The notes under the pieces: model-generated | The model's database searches: none | The model's input: the letters and a program-made list of their open reading frames with translations, nothing else | What the model was told of the DNA's origin: nothing | Source of the DNA: [Phialemoniopsis] sp. UDSM-2020 | Lineage: Eukaryota > Ascomycota > Sordariomycetes > Thyridiales > Thyridiaceae | DNA: 64,000 nt | NCBI GenBank assembly: GCA_018873225.1 | Contig: JAEILZ010000002.1 | Span: forward strand, 1,798,001 to 1,862,000 | Direction of reading: 5' to 3' | Program-made: the position numbers and the translations under genes | Part shown: one piece after another, positions 33,514-46,146 of the stretch | Layout of the letters: each line of letters begins with the position of its first letter | Position numbering within the stretch: the first letter of the stretch is position 1

Positions 33514-35502
33514 ATGGTAGGGCCTCGTGCACCTATCGGTTCACTGGCGAACCACCTGTCCAGCATCTCGGAATGGATTCCAGGCCGTGGTTCTTCAAAG
33601 GCCAAGCAGACCCCGACCTTCAAATCTAAGGAACTCGTCGAGGAAAGTGAGGACGGAAGCAGCGACAGCAGCTCAAGCGACTCGGACAGCGAGGTGGACG
33701 ACGAAGAGGGCACACAGGCTTTCCTCGATAAGATCAACAAGTCAAGCACCGCCTCCAAAGCGAACGGACTGAAACAAGATCTGAAAACCTCAGCTACGAA
33801 ACAGACCGTCAAGGAAATGGCAGAAAAGGCGGCGCCGAGCAAGAAGGCTACCGCTGCTGCACCCAAGGGAAAGAACGTCAAACAGGCGTCAACTTCGTCC
33901 TCGTCGGCAGACACGTCTTCAGACGACGAGTCCTCCTCGGCGGCGAAGATGAAGAAGTCAAATGGCGTTGGCAAGAAGAAGGACGTGGATTCTGAGACGA
34001 GTTCATCATCTTCTGAGGAGAGCGACAGCGATGCGAACCAGGGCGCAAAGATTGCTCGTCAGAAAGAGCCCGAGTCCACCTCGGACGCGACTAGCAGCAG
34101 CGAGAGCGATGGTGACGACGAGTCGACCGATGGCGAGGCCAGCAAGAAGCCCGCTCCTAAGGCTAAGAAGCAAGCCAAGCGCAGTCCCTCGCCTGCTAAG
34201 CGTGCCAAAGCTGCTGCCCCTGCTTCAGCTTCGTCATCCAGTAGCGAGAGCGAGAGTGACGAGGACTCCGAGTCTGAAGAAGAGACGTCAAAGTCGGCCG
34301 CCCAGCCTGACACCACCACGTCAGAAGACTCATCGTCTGACGAAGAGATGGCCGATGGGCCTCTAGAAGTGGTCAAGCAGACCAAGAGCACACCACAGCT
34401 TGCTAAGCGGTACGGTAACTGGAACTTCTCTGGATTTGTTGTGTATACTGACACCAAGCTACAGATCTGAAGTCCCAGAGTTCATTGCCCCAGATTTCCA
34501 ACTGAGGAAAGCCGAGAGCGGCATCGATGCCTCGGATGTCGCGCGAATCTTTAACCAGGCAAAGTTGGAAGGCAAACAAGTCTGGTACTTCACTGTACCT
34601 GCATCGGTGCCCATCAGTGTTGTGGAGCAGATGGACATCCCCACCGAGAAGGCACAGAAAGGACTACCCATCCTTTCACACAACAACGACGAGTACGGCC
34701 TGAACTTTGAAGATGCTCTTACCTCGAGGTCCATCAAGCTCCTCATCCCGAACAAGGCTGGTGACAAGTATGCCATGCGTAAGTCCACTCCGGTTTCGCT
34801 TTTCTCATCCAACCGCGTACTGACCTTCCATCCCAAGTTGACCGCGGTGTTGACCAAACCATCCACCTGAAACGAGTCACACAATTATCTCAGAACGATA
34901 CCCCGGCTGCAGGCAGCAGCACACGCCCAATTTTAGCGCCTCCAAAGCCTGCCCGTCCCCAGCCCAAGAATTTGCAAGCTCGCTTCCAACCTATCGGCGT
35001 CACTGAGGCCATGGGTAATATTGGATCATCTCCTAAAGCTAGATCTGATGTGGACATGGAAGACGCCGCAGCAAAGACCCCGAAGGCCGCCAAGAAGTCA
35101 AGGAAGCGCAAGCTGGCTACTGAGGAGGACCCGGAGGCCACTCCCAGTGCTGCAGCGACCGACAAGCAGTCAAAGAAGGCCAAGACGGCCAGTGCTGCAC
35201 CCTCGTCCTCAGCACCAGCCAAGATGACCCCGATCCTCCCGCCCGGCCCACCGAGCTCGGCCAAGGCTCCCGCTTCATCCCAGCCGACGCCCTCTACGAG
35301 CAAGAAGCAGAAAAAGGCCGCAGCTGCTACCCCCAGCGCTTCGCAAGAAGATGCCGTGCTCGAGACTCCGTTGAAGAAGGGCAAAGAGAAGAAGGAAAAG
35401 AGGGCCAAGAAAGAGAATGCAGCCGTGTCTACCCCGACCTCTGCGCCTTCCCAGCTCAGAAAGGAAACACCTGTCCCACTTCCACCTCACATGAAGCGCT
35501 AG
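33514..35502 (+). CDS. rpa34: RNA polymerase I subunit RPA34.5 with long acidic serine-rich N-terminus
   Basis: Three exons, 33514-34409, 34465-34778 and 34838-35502, with introns of 55 and 59 bases, encode 624 residues. Residues about 40-290 form a Nopp140-like region of Ser/Asp/Glu clusters alternating with Lys/Ala/Pro linkers. The family domain begins at about residue 300 with SEVPEFIAPDFQLRK and continues through EGKQVWYFTVPASVPI and EYGLNFEDALTSRSIKLLIP. The C-terminus is a Lys/Ala/Pro tail, as in other A34.5 proteins. RPA34.5 pairs with RPA49 on RNA polymerase I and aids initiation and elongation of rRNA transcription. The first 28 codons after the ATG may instead be an in-frame intron (see findings), so the N-terminus is less certain. 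A nucleolar Nopp140/SRP40 label is possible from the N-terminus alone but does not explain the A34.5 domain. Confidence 0.83.
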
Positions 35503-36838
35503 CAGCAGCAGACTGTGATAAAGAAAGAGGGAAAGTGGTGAGATATGCTTGAGGGCCCGACGGTGGCGCCTTCGCCTGGCGATGACGGCTTTTTCAACGT
35601 GCGTGGCGGAATATTCGATGACACTTATCTGGCCGAAGAAGGTCTTTGGTGAGGTCACGTTGAACACGATTGATCTTCACAGACAAGAGCCGACCTTTTG
35701 GTGTGAATGGCTTGTAGCAAGGCGTTTGAGTTTTGAAAGGTTACGCGAAAACGGCCTTCCTGTACATAGGGTACTATTTGTTCATCATCAAAGCCGGGTC
35801 TATATGACACGGGATCCTGAGTAGTTGACATTGATACGAAAATAATGCAAAAAAGGGGTATTCCACGTTCTGGCAAGCGCAGTGATGATAATGTGTGAAT
35901 CTGCTATATGCAAATCCGGGTTGCTTGGTATTCTGTTACGGTTATGTGACCCTGAAGACTCGGCCTCAGCCGTGCAATGTACATGGTACTTGTACTTCGC
36001 TCGTTTGATCATGTGTCAAGCTCGGCAGGCAAGTGTAAAGCTTGTTCAAGCGTCGGCAGGCATATCTAGGCCTCACGGATTAATGCTCTGCAGCTTCAAG
36101 TCAGGTCACACAGAGGATTACAGCCATTTGAGACCACTGTTCGGTTTGTATCTTGTTTCTTATTCGATATTATCAATTACGGCTCTCGTCAGAGAGCCCC
36201 ATGTTCATCCTCTGCATTTCGTTCCTCTCTCGTGCTCTTCATCCACCGAAGAGCCCATATTCTGGAGATGATTCTCTCCAGACGTCCATCTCCACAACGA
36301 GTGTGTGATACAAAAATATTCGTCTCATACATCATGCACGCAAGCTTGCCATAAGCTGCTGCTGTCTGTGTATCTCAAACAAGGGGGGGTATAAGCGATA
36401 GGACCGGCCTTGTTCCTGTGGGCGCGCGAGCGAGCGCCATGTCTAAAGACCATAACAAAAAAAAAAAATGAGATTCCACAACCACCCGTCATCAAAGCTC
36501 CCCCATTCGTACGCCTGGAAAAAAACCCTCGCAAATGCTCCAGTATGTGCTGTGCTGTGTTTGTGTTGTGTGTTTGTGCTCGTCGATGAAACCAAACGCC
36601 CTACAAGATGCAAAGAATTTCATAAAGTAGGTTTTGTGTATGTAATTGGTTGTTGATCGTGAAGTTTCGACGGGTCGAAAGACTCGGAGATCGCGGCGAA
36701 GGGAGAAGGAGGGGGAGAGGTCCCTCCATATTAGTGATTAGATGTAGACCTCGAGATTATCGTATTAATATGTGGTGTACCAGAATCATCCGTGTCGTTA
36801 AAACAAAGAAGTCATCGAATTGTCGGCAGGCGAATCAG
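35503..36838. other. Convergent gene-free region between rpa34 and aur1
   Basis: This 1.3-kb stretch lies between two convergent stop codons. It includes a poly(A) run at about 36458-36469. No gene is supported. Confidence 0.55.
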
Positions 36839-38400
36839 TTATCGCACGACGACCACCTCGCTGAGCTCGTTCTCGCGCTCCCAGAAGTTGCCTTGGGGGT
36901 TCACACCGACGACAGTGTGGTTGAAACCGTCGTCGGACATGGCTGGGCTCATTGGGCTGCTACCAGTGCCGGAAGCGCTGGCGCTCGATGAAGCGAAGCT
37001 TGAGCTGCTGCCGATAGTCCACTCGTCGCTGTCCCCAGTGCTCCTCCGCTGCAGCAGGCTGAGATCATAGTCTTCGTTGTTCTTGAAGCCACGGCTGTAG
37101 CTGTAGAAACCGAGCTCCTCGTCAGGAATGTGGTTCTTCTCGCCAACCTCGACATACTCGTAGTCCCAACGATTCTTCTTGTCCAGCTGGCGACGCGGCA
37201 GGAAGTTCTGGCGGGAAACGTAATAGAAGATGCCGGCACAGAGACCGCCGGCAACCAGGTCGACGGCATAGTGGTGGTTCAGGTACATGGTAGCCCACAG
37301 GATCCAACCGACGTAGGTAATGAAGAGAGCGCGGAATCGCGGGAAGCAGTAGCTCAGGAACAGCGCCTCGAGAATGGCATCGGCAGCGTGCAAGCTGGGG
37401 AAGGCGCCAAACGGTACGGGAGCGGTGGTGAAGCTGGTCGTGTACATGTCGACGCCGAAAATGGCATCAATACGGGCAAGGCCTGCAGGAGAGCCTTCCA
37501 TACCGTAATGGGCGGGTTGGAGGCCATTCGCCTTCTCGTACCACGGCGGGGTACAGGGGAAAACCAGCTGGATCGTCACGCCGAGCAGAGACAGGTAGCC
37601 GAATGCTCGTGCAAAGACGGGTGTCGTGCCGGGAGCAGCGAAGAGGAAGAGAGCGACAGCCGTGATAGCCGGCCCTGCGAAATGGCCAAGACCGTAGGGA
37701 ATCCACGCCAGGACGTCGAGCACAGCATAAGTGTGCTCTGACAGGATGTTGGACAGGTTGGCACCGTAGAGAACGTTCTCAAGAGCCGGGAGAACCTTGA
37801 CCCAGATGTGCGGGCGGTATTCTGTGGGAATGAACCTGGAATAGCGAAGATACAATTAGCACACGATTCAGTAGGTTCGCGCCGAGGCTCCCGGGCATTC
37901 AAATGAGCCCTGCACTGCGGGTGGTAGCGTGCAAGACACCACGGCGCCCGCAACTCTGGACAAAGACAAGCTTACCTGCTGCAGAAGAAGTAAAGCAGGT
38001 ACATCCAAATAGGCAAGCTGGGCATGAAAAACTGCCTGGTGGCGGGCATGAGCATGAGCAGCGTGTAAAGGGCAACAGAGCCCATCTTGATCAGGGTCGG
38101 GATCGGGGCGATCCAGTAGGAGAAGACCAGAAACGCGGATAGCACAGCATATTGGGCGTCGTAAATGTTCCACCTATGCCTCTGCAGCGCTCGCAGGCCA
38201 TCGACGGGGTTGAAAGAGGTCTTGAGAGCAGCGACGTGGTCTGGCGGTGAGGTCGTCGATGATCTTGACTTCTGGCGGGGCCGCCTCCGGCTAGGCCGGA
38301 GCGAGTGTGGGATAGGGTTGAAACGCGCAAGGGACAGCGTCCCGGGCCATAAATGGAAAGGCATCTTGGTCTTTGATTGCGCGAGAAAGTCCTGGATCAT
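36839..38400 (-). CDS. aur1: Inositol phosphorylceramide synthase catalytic subunit Aur1
   Basis: Two exons, 38400-37976 and 37835-36839, separated by a 140-base intron, encode 473 residues. The protein has several hydrophobic helices and the two conserved motifs of the lipid phosphate phosphatase-like fold: FPSLHAADAILE (from residue 287, with a catalytic His) and YLNHHYAVDLVAGGL further on. The long C-terminal cytosolic tail is Ser-rich and hydrophilic. Aur1 transfers phosphoinositol from phosphatidylinositol to ceramide in the Golgi, an essential fungal step absent from animals and the target of aureobasidin A. The join across the intron restores FFCSRFIPTEYRPH. A 5.6-kb gene-poor block lies upstream. 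Confidence 0.95.
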
Positions 38401-41400
38401 GGCGTTGGGTTACGGAGAGCGAGAGAAGAGATGTTGCCGGCCTGTTGTGGAGGAGGTGGCGGCGAGAGTCAGCGAACTGCGCCAACCCTTGGGCGGACTG
38501 GGCGAGTTGCTAGGGAGTCGGTCGGGTGATGGGCGAGAATGAGAGTCGATGTATTATACCATGCGCATGATCGATGTCAAACTGTCGTCTGAAGAGGTTT
38601 CGAGCTGAAGATACCTGGTAACAAACGTCATGTAACGGCGAGCCGAGAGAGAGGGAGAAGCAAAATAAGCTCTCGCGCGGGTGGGAGGCGGCGGAGTCGA
38701 GGGTTGTTATATCAGATTATTCGGGTGCCCCGTGCTGTCCTGGGGAGGCAGAGCGAGAGCGACAGCGACAAGAGAGGGCGGCGACTGACTAGCGCTGGCT
38801 TTTTTTCGCATTGCATGGGTTGCCCGGAGCAGTGAGAAGGGCGGGTCATAGATCGGGCGGCGCACATAGTGGGGTTTTCCCTCCCAGGGTTTTTTTTTCT
38901 GCTGGCTGGTGAGCGGGCTGAGCGGGCCCTGCCACTTGTCTCTGCTCTTAGGCACCCACATATTTGCAGTACAGGGTACCTACGGTTCACTGAGTCCCCC
39001 CTGTTATCACCCTTCCCCCCCGTCCTGGGGCTCATTATTACTCCCATGCTTCATTCGTGTTGTCGAGGTTGTTTCCCATCATCCTGGATGTACCTAAAAT
39101 TCCCTTCTTGGGGAGAGATCAAGGCAAGTCACCAAGGCTTGAAACGTCTAACCGCCAGCCCTGCCAGGAGGAGTGAGAGATTGCGCCGTGATCCGAACTT
39201 CCGCGTATATGTCCAATCACTAGCCAAGTAAGTACTTGAGTACCTACATCTTACATCGACACTATGCTTCTGACTGCGCTGATGCGATGCAAGCGGCCGG
39301 GAGTTAGTGAGTTGCGGTAACCCAACGTGAAATTAGTCAGTTACACAGAATATCAGGTGCTTGGCAAAAGTGCATGATGCCGCCAGAGACAAGAGAGACC
39401 AGAGCCATGGGATTTTCACATGGAGCCTGCGTCGCGCGCAGAGACCGGCCTGGAAGCTTCGGGGTTGTCGAGTCGCCCGACGATCGCGAATTGGGCGGCA
39501 GAACTGGTACTGGTACATGAGTCGTCGGACATGCGACTGGGCACGAGAGCGAATGGTTCAATCGTGGGGATGCCAAGCCGGTGGGGTCCATCCTCGCCTT
39601 AGCTAAGAAGCGCCAGCGAAAGCGAAAAAAACTGTCAGCAAGGACCCCTGTTCAGCTCCCTGAGAAAAGGATTTTCTTGTAATTCCAGTGCTCTGTCTGT
39701 AGTGCCTCCTGCGCTAGGGAGATCGGTAGCAAGCCATTCTGCAGGCAAGGATGCACATCCGTCCTATCCGTGCCAAGGCTCAGAACCACTGACTGCTTAC
39801 AACCCTCATTTTAATCGCCCAACGTCTCGCTCGCTTTCGGTCGTATTTCGTCTCTTTCAGGTAACTAGATACGGAGAAGACAATCTTCTTTTCTGTATAG
39901 TACTCATGTACGTACCTGCCAGAGGGAAAGCGAAGCGAGGCTCTTCCAACATTCCAGTAGCGCTCATGTTTTTCGCTGCATGCGTCCATGCCTTTCAAAG
40001 TCCTCAATGGGTGACTTTCAAACACTGACTACTGCGGTGCGGAAGCGCCGGCACCAATCACATCGAGGAATGCAGGGATGCCGGCGACAGCCTTTGCGAT
40101 GTCACGAAACAAAAGAAAATGCCCGTGTGACTGTCCTACTTCGAACACAACACAATGCACTTCCTTCCCGACTCCAGAAACATCGTCGCTGCGTTTCAGT
40201 CTTTTCCCACGATCATAGGAAGCTTTTCTCAGTCCCGGCAAACTGCCAAGACTGCCCAGCAGTATGTACAGCCTACTGGGATTATCACTGGGGTCCACGA
40301 CACATACGTAATCAATCTATTAGCCGAGTCGCCGTAGCTTCTTAGGCAGACCCCAGCCATGAGCTAAAGACTCTCCTACGTAGCCAGGTGCGATGGCCAT
40401 GGCATCAAACATGAAGTTTCTGGAGATAGTGGAGGGCAATGATGATGGCCAGTGCCAACCATCATCGTAGACTAACGCATGCAGGCTATCGTCTCAGGGT
40501 AACAGGTGAGCATGTGCTCTGTGCGCTGGCCCCTGTTTGTCGTCACAGTGCATTCCTATCCAAAGCTTGCGTCTGTCTGTGCTCTAGTAGCTCCATGTCC
40601 GTCCGACTTGGCTTCTGCTGCAGCTAAAGAAAGAGGGTGGGAGCCTCAAACGGTGCACCTGACAAGATGCAATGCGACGGTTCAGAACCGCTCCCAAATG
40701 CCAATCAAACAAGCTGGTGCCAAAACGTACGATCATGTTACCCATTCAAACAATTCAGACTTCCTCTAAGAGTCCAACAGTTGGGCGGGTAAGATTGCAC
40801 CTCCGTCCGACCTCACCCAAAAGTGTGGAGGACTGACACACCGGGCGCTTGATGAACACAGGGGTCCCCGTCACTCTCCGCGCGCACGCTCTTACGCGGG
40901 ATGTGATTATGTGTACGGAACCCGAAGGAGCATTGAGGGGGGCCTGGACCCGAGATGAAAATGATAGGCTCAACACGCTCTGATGTTTCGTAGAGACGGA
41001 GGGTTTCGTGCCCACGTTTTCTTTCCTTCCCGCTCTCCCTCGGTGCACAGGTCTCTCGGCTGGTCGGGTGCTTGAACCAAATCAAAGTACAAAATAACCT
41101 TACTTTACTCATTTCGATGCTCCAACCCGGGTGCGTATCAGAGTGGTCATCCCGCGGTGAAAGGGTGTGTTAGCCAGCTTTGATCGCGCATCGAAGAAGG
41201 CCGCTAGTCGACCGTCACCCGGGTCTTGCGGAATCCCGATAGACCGATTGTGGATAGATTCAATTGATTCTAGCCATCGATGCACCTGTCAGTCCACATT
41301 CCAGCGACGGGGTCCTGACTCTCTGCTGGCCAACTCCCTGATCGCCTCTCGAAGAGGGAGCCGGCGCCAAAACATGCCGGTCATCGTCTCATGCAACCAC

Positions 41401-43977
41401 TTAGGGTCAGCTACGTCGCCTTGTATCTGACGCATGCTTATAAGCTTATTCTCTTAAGCTCCAACAAAGCACAGGCATCATGATCACGCACTCGAGCTGG
41501 CAGCTCGCGACTCGAGGAGAGGCAGATCTAGTGACCTATCAGCGCATATCATGCAGGAAATAGGACCTCTAATGTATGTCGGTACATAAGCGACAAGCGG
41601 TGAATGAACAAAATGGCTCTGATGCATCAGTTGCTGCCGGCACATGCGGAAGAGCTAAGAGGCCTGGCTTGTCAAGTGGACCTAAGCTAACTACTCGGAC
41701 TACGAAGTACTTCGTACGCACCATTAATGTGAGGCTCTGGAAGCCATCGGGGGAGCCAAAGGGCAGATCGAAAATTTTCTGTCACAGCGACAGTAGAGCG
41801 GGATGGCATGCAAATCCTAGAGTCCGGCTCCACCTGACATGGGTGACACGGTTCAGGCCAGCCGTTGATCTTTGATCCATTTGGGCAAGCTGTCACGCCT
41901 GTCAAGATGAGCAAAAGAGATTAAGAACCACTTCGATGAGGCGTTCCCTTCTTGGCAATGGTTACTCGGCCATCAGACTCTCGCGATGGGCGGGCGCCCT
42001 CTCTCAACGGCTGAGATCCCCCCCTGCACGTCAGCAATTGGGCTCGCTGTTCTTTTTGCATCAAATTTCCGTCCTCTGCTACTTCGTAATGTCTCTCGTT
42101 CCTGGATCCGATGGATCTGTCAGCCATCCGTGCGCCCACTTCGCGGGAGCTTTACCGTGCCGAGGAGGGAACAAAGGTCCACACTGAACAAACTTTTTTC
42201 TTTCTTTCTCTTGCTTTGGCTCTTCGGCGGGACTCATTAGCGAATGGAGCCCCCCAAGGGAGTGGTACCGTGTTCCTGAGCTAAGGACCGCGATGTTTCC
42301 ACGCGAACCGTTTTTGGTCCCAAGGGGTCCGTCAACTCAGATCCCGAGCGAGCTGCTCATTACGGGTCGCGTGCTTGACGCGAAAGCCCGCTTGAGTCCG
42401 AGCTCAGTGCCCCCGAAATTGGATGGGCGGCCGCCAGTCCATGGAGTTGAGCTTCGCTTTGCCATCCGCGCGCTTTGTATCTGCGATGCCCCGTGTCTAT
42501 GCATCGAGTACAGGAGTCTAGATCTAGATTGGCCCACGGCGTTCCGGGGACATCCGCAAGAAAAGCTAACGGAACAAGGGCGGCGCGTGCGGAAGAACAG
42601 AGGCCAGTCAGTTGCTCTCCCTGCGCCCAGAGCTGCCAAAACTGGTAGCTGGCTTCCATGCGTGGAAGTTCCACACGCAGCTGAGACTCAGCCTGCCGCC
42701 GATCCGGGGTCGGTAGTTACCGTTTGTGTGTGTGTATGTGTGCGTGATGTGTGTTGTCACGGCTGGAATGTTGGGTAACCATGCAACGGAAACCAAAAGC
42801 AAACCATTGCCAATGCATGCTGAGGGAGCTACTAGGAAACATTATATTGCTCCAATAGGCTAGCGACCGCGACTTGAACTGACTGCCCTGATGATATCAT
42901 GCCTTTTCGAGTTGCAGTAGGCTTTTACAGGATTAGACGAATCGCTTCTGCTCACAGCCTGGCGCCGATATTACTCTTTTAGGACATATCTGACCAGACT
43001 GTCTGTCCTACTGCCTGCCGATGGACCGTGGAGTCTTGACGCCCACTCGCAAACTGGCTCGATACGCGTACGGAGATCAGCAATCTGTGAATAGGTAGAA
43101 TCCTTCGGAGCAGAAGCCGCAGATCTTTGAGCATCTATGTCCTTATTTTAGGTTGCCAGCCTTGTGTGGAGGCTGCTGCTGCGTAGATCAATCAGGCAGA
43201 AATATAACAAAGGTCAATCATTGTACAGGATCCAGCAAGTATTCAAGGTCACTGTACCTTTGGCAGCTTTTACTTCACGACACTGAACCTTCAAGTCCAG
43301 TTCTTACCATATTGAGCTTCAACTCTGCATTGTCCAAGAACGTGGCCTTGTCCTCCCGACTGGGACCACTTTCACTGCCAAATTTACACTGCATATATCA
43401 TATAGCTATTAGGAGAGAGTCTCACTCACAGTGGAAGCAAGATTCAATCACTATGTACACCATTCCCTTGGTACTTCGGTGTTCATCAAGATCATCACTC
43501 AATTGTACAGATCTTGACAGTCCCAGTATCGAGACAACATGTCAGCAAGATCACCACTTTATATGCACAATGTTTCGAAATGGCTTGACGTTCTCATTAT
43601 TGTTTTTTGTTCGTTCATGCTCCCAAGGTATCTGGTGCGTCCTATGTATGCAGCCCTCCCATATGTACAGCCAGAGGAAAGGAATTCTGAAACAACTTCT
43701 AGTAAAAAGGAAGTCTCTCCGCAAAGAAGAAAGAGTTCAAGAAAGGTAGCATAACTTCGAGGCCAGTCGAAATTCTGCCGCAAATGTCCGAGAGCCGGTA
43801 TCAAGACCGAAACTTGGCCTGCCTCTTCACTTCGACCCTCATCCCGCCTTCGCATCCCGCAAATTGTGGTATCATAGTCATCAGTTCCGCAGTAGAGAAT
43901 CAAGTGCCTTCTCACCATACAGGACGCCGCTTCGGGTCGTCATGTACGCCCGGGACAGGGTTTGTGTCGGTGCATCA
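38401..43977. other. Gene-poor block of 5.6 kb upstream of aur1
   Basis: No family-supported gene is found on either strand. A GT-alternating tract lies at about 42724-42752. A small 71-codon frame at 43539-43754 is listed separately. I saw no transposon ends, LTRs or tRNA-like sequence. Confidence 0.5.
43539..43754 (+). CDS. Candidate small membrane protein, 71 codons, doubtful
   Basis: An ATG frame encodes 71 residues with a plausible layout: a short N-terminus, one hydrophobic segment at about residues 16-28 (LDVLIIVFCSFML), a positively charged flank, and a polar C-terminal tail rich in Ser, Lys and Arg (QRRKSSRKVA). It lies about 220 bases downstream of the CaMK stop codon, on the opposite strand. 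I do not recognise the family. It could be a single-exon small gene, a terminal exon or chance. Confidence 0.25.
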   Translation: MSARSPLYMHNVSKWLDVLIIVFCSFMLPRYLVRPMYAALPYVQPEERNSETTSSKKEVSPQRRKSSRKVA

Positions 43978-45350
43978 CTAGTGCCGGCTGCCAACCCCGT
44001 TCCACAGGCCCTTGGACGTCTCAACGACCTTGTTCACCTCCATCCCAGGTCGGAGAGACGCCGGGATATTTGAGCGCAAGGGTGGTGCATCACCCATAGT
44101 GACATCTCCGCTGTTGTCCTGCTCCGGCTGCGTACCGTATCCCGAGTCTTTGCCCTGGCTGCTGTTGCCACCCATCGACACGCCGCTGTCGTCTTTCCGT
44201 CCGCCCAGGACGGCGTTTGCAGCCGCCGATACCGCAGCCGCCGGACCCTTCTCGCGAGAAGGCTCCTTCGAGCGCGCGCCATCCATCATGCCCAACTGTC
44301 CCTCGCGGAGCTTGTTGATGGCGCGAACAGTGTCGATCGCGGCGTGCAGCGTGCGCCGGGCGTTGAAGTTCTTCTTGACTGTGGGTAGCAGGTTGGCACC
44401 CTTCTCGCCTCCCTCGCGAGCGAATCCAGCCACGAAGGGATGCTGCAGGGCTTCATGAGCGGTCATGCGCTTGGCAGGGTCGATCGTCAGGCACCGTCTG
44501 ATAAACTCTTTTGCGTGATCCGAGACACCTCGCCAGTACTCGATCGGGTTGAAGGAGTAGTCGGCCTTCAGAATGGCCTGCATCTCCTCGAAGTCACTAT
44601 CTCGGTCGAAGGGGGTATAGCCGCAGAGCAAAAAGTAGGTGATAACGCCGAGGGCCCAGATATCGACGGGCTTTCCGTGACCCGATCGCTTGAATATTTC
44701 TGGCGCCATGTAGCCAGGTGTTCCGCATGTAGTGGTGAGCACGTGGAACTGTTCCTCATCCATGATACGCGACAGGCCGAAATCGGCAATCAAAAGGTCG
44801 GCATTGTCCTCTGGGGTTCGGAAGAGAAGGTTCTCGGGCTTGAGATCGCGGTGTACGATACCGTGATCGTGTAGATAGGCTACGGCCGAGAGGGTAGCTC
44901 GTACAAGGTCTGCAGCGTCGGATTCGAAGTAAGAGCCTTTTCTGCAGATACGATCGAAGAGCTCTCCGCCTAGCGCAAGATCTGTAACCAGGTAGAGGTT
45001 GTTCATCGTCTCGAAGTAGTCGACGAGGGTAAGGATATTCTGGTGGCCCATCGAGACCTTTTTGAGGACTGCAATCTCATTTCGGACCTGAGAAAAGAAG
45101 GAAGCCTTTGTCAACTTGTGTTCCCTCTGCACAATGAAGCCCTTCAACGCAATGATCTGGAACTCACCATGTGTTCACGTCCAGCCATCAACCTCTTGTT
45201 AATGACCTTAGCGGCATAGTACCGGCCGGTGTCAATATGAACACACTCCTTGACCACCGAATATGAGCCTGCGCCCAACGTCTTTCCCACTTTATAGCGG
45301 CATGGCTGTATCTGCGGGTTACCCTTGTCGGCTGGCTGTGTGGCAGTCAT
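43978..45350 (-). CDS. cmk1: Calcium/calmodulin-dependent protein kinase (CaMKI type)
   Basis: Two exons, 45350-45168 and 45087-43978, with an 80-base intron, encode 430 residues. The glycine-rich loop GAGSYS lies at residues 26-31, the ATP-binding lysine at 48, HRDLKPEN from 140, DFGLS from 163 and the activation segment LTTTCGTPGYMAPE at about 178-191. Thr180 aligns by position with the threonine that CaMK kinase phosphorylates. After the kinase domain, LPTVKKNFNARRTLHAAI is the autoinhibitory and calmodulin-binding region. A Ser/Gly-rich tail follows. Fungal kinases of this type act in calcium signalling and growth. The first in-frame ATG after the leader is at 45350; the frame above it has no ATG. 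Confidence 0.95.
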
Positions 45351-46146
45351 GTTGGGCAACAAGTGAGGTTAGTGGCGCAAGCACTGAGGGGCTTCGGTTC
45401 GGTATTCTCGCTCTCTGCCTGGCAGCGGTGAGCCCTTGATGATAAGGTCTGCACTTCAAAGTGCGCTTGTGGTAGTGGGAGGCAGCTCGAAGAAACGAGC
45501 AGAGTATCTCGAGGCGGTGGTCAGGAAAATAGTCAGCTCGAGGATGCGACAATGACGCCAGGCAAGTGGGGATGGTGAACGTTGTCGAGCGTTGGATAGC
45601 CCAATGGGCGGGGTGAGAGGCAATGAAGCGATAAGCTGCTCGTCCTAGGTGAAATCAGGCAATGAGCGGCGCACAAAGAGCTTGCTTGGGTTCTTCCCAG
45701 CTGCTCCCCTGAAAAGTAATGATCTTTGGAGTGACGATGTAGATGGTCAGGTGTATTTTTGAATTGCTGTTTTCAGGGTCAGCTTTTCAGTAGCCAGGGC
45801 ATTGTCTCAGAATTTGGCTAGAATCTGGAGCGCCAGCTCGTCTCCATCCCATTCAGGACGGTCTGGAGCAATTAATTATCAAGGCTGCCCCTCTCTCCGC
45901 AACATCCTTCAGCATCCAGCGATTAGGTAAGACATAATTAAGGTACTTTACAGAACATTCAACCACGTGGGAAGCCACACCACTAAGCTTTCCCTCTGAC
46001 GGGCAGCATTCAATGCCATTCATATACACCAGCGGCTTCATCCAGCATTGGTGCTTGGAAGAGAGACTAAGTAGCTAAGACTGCTTGGCAGGGGTATCTT
46101 TTGAGGCAGGCTTGTCAGATGACGGCGACTTAAAACCTCAGGTCAA
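45351..46146. other. Intergenic region upstream of the CaMK gene
   Basis: This 796-base stretch separates two tandem minus-strand genes. No further gene, RNA or repeat is supported. Confidence 0.5.

Noticed and set aside
33514..34409. Considered labelling the gene as SRP40/Nopp140 from its serine-rich N-terminus
   Set aside because: The downstream exons carry the RPA34.5 domain, and the C-terminal SRP40 domain of Nopp140 is absent.
40029..40298. Minus-strand 89-codon frame with protein-like composition
   Set aside because: It starts with GTG, has no ATG near the front, matches no family and overlaps an equally long frame on the other strand.
42293..42778. 161-codon plus-strand frame in the gene-poor block
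   Set aside because: Its C-terminal part is a translation of a GT-alternating microsatellite, and no domain is visible.
43153..43749. 198-codon plus-strand frame
   Set aside because: Cys- and Ser-rich composition without domain structure. It overlaps the better-organised 71-codon frame in another phase.
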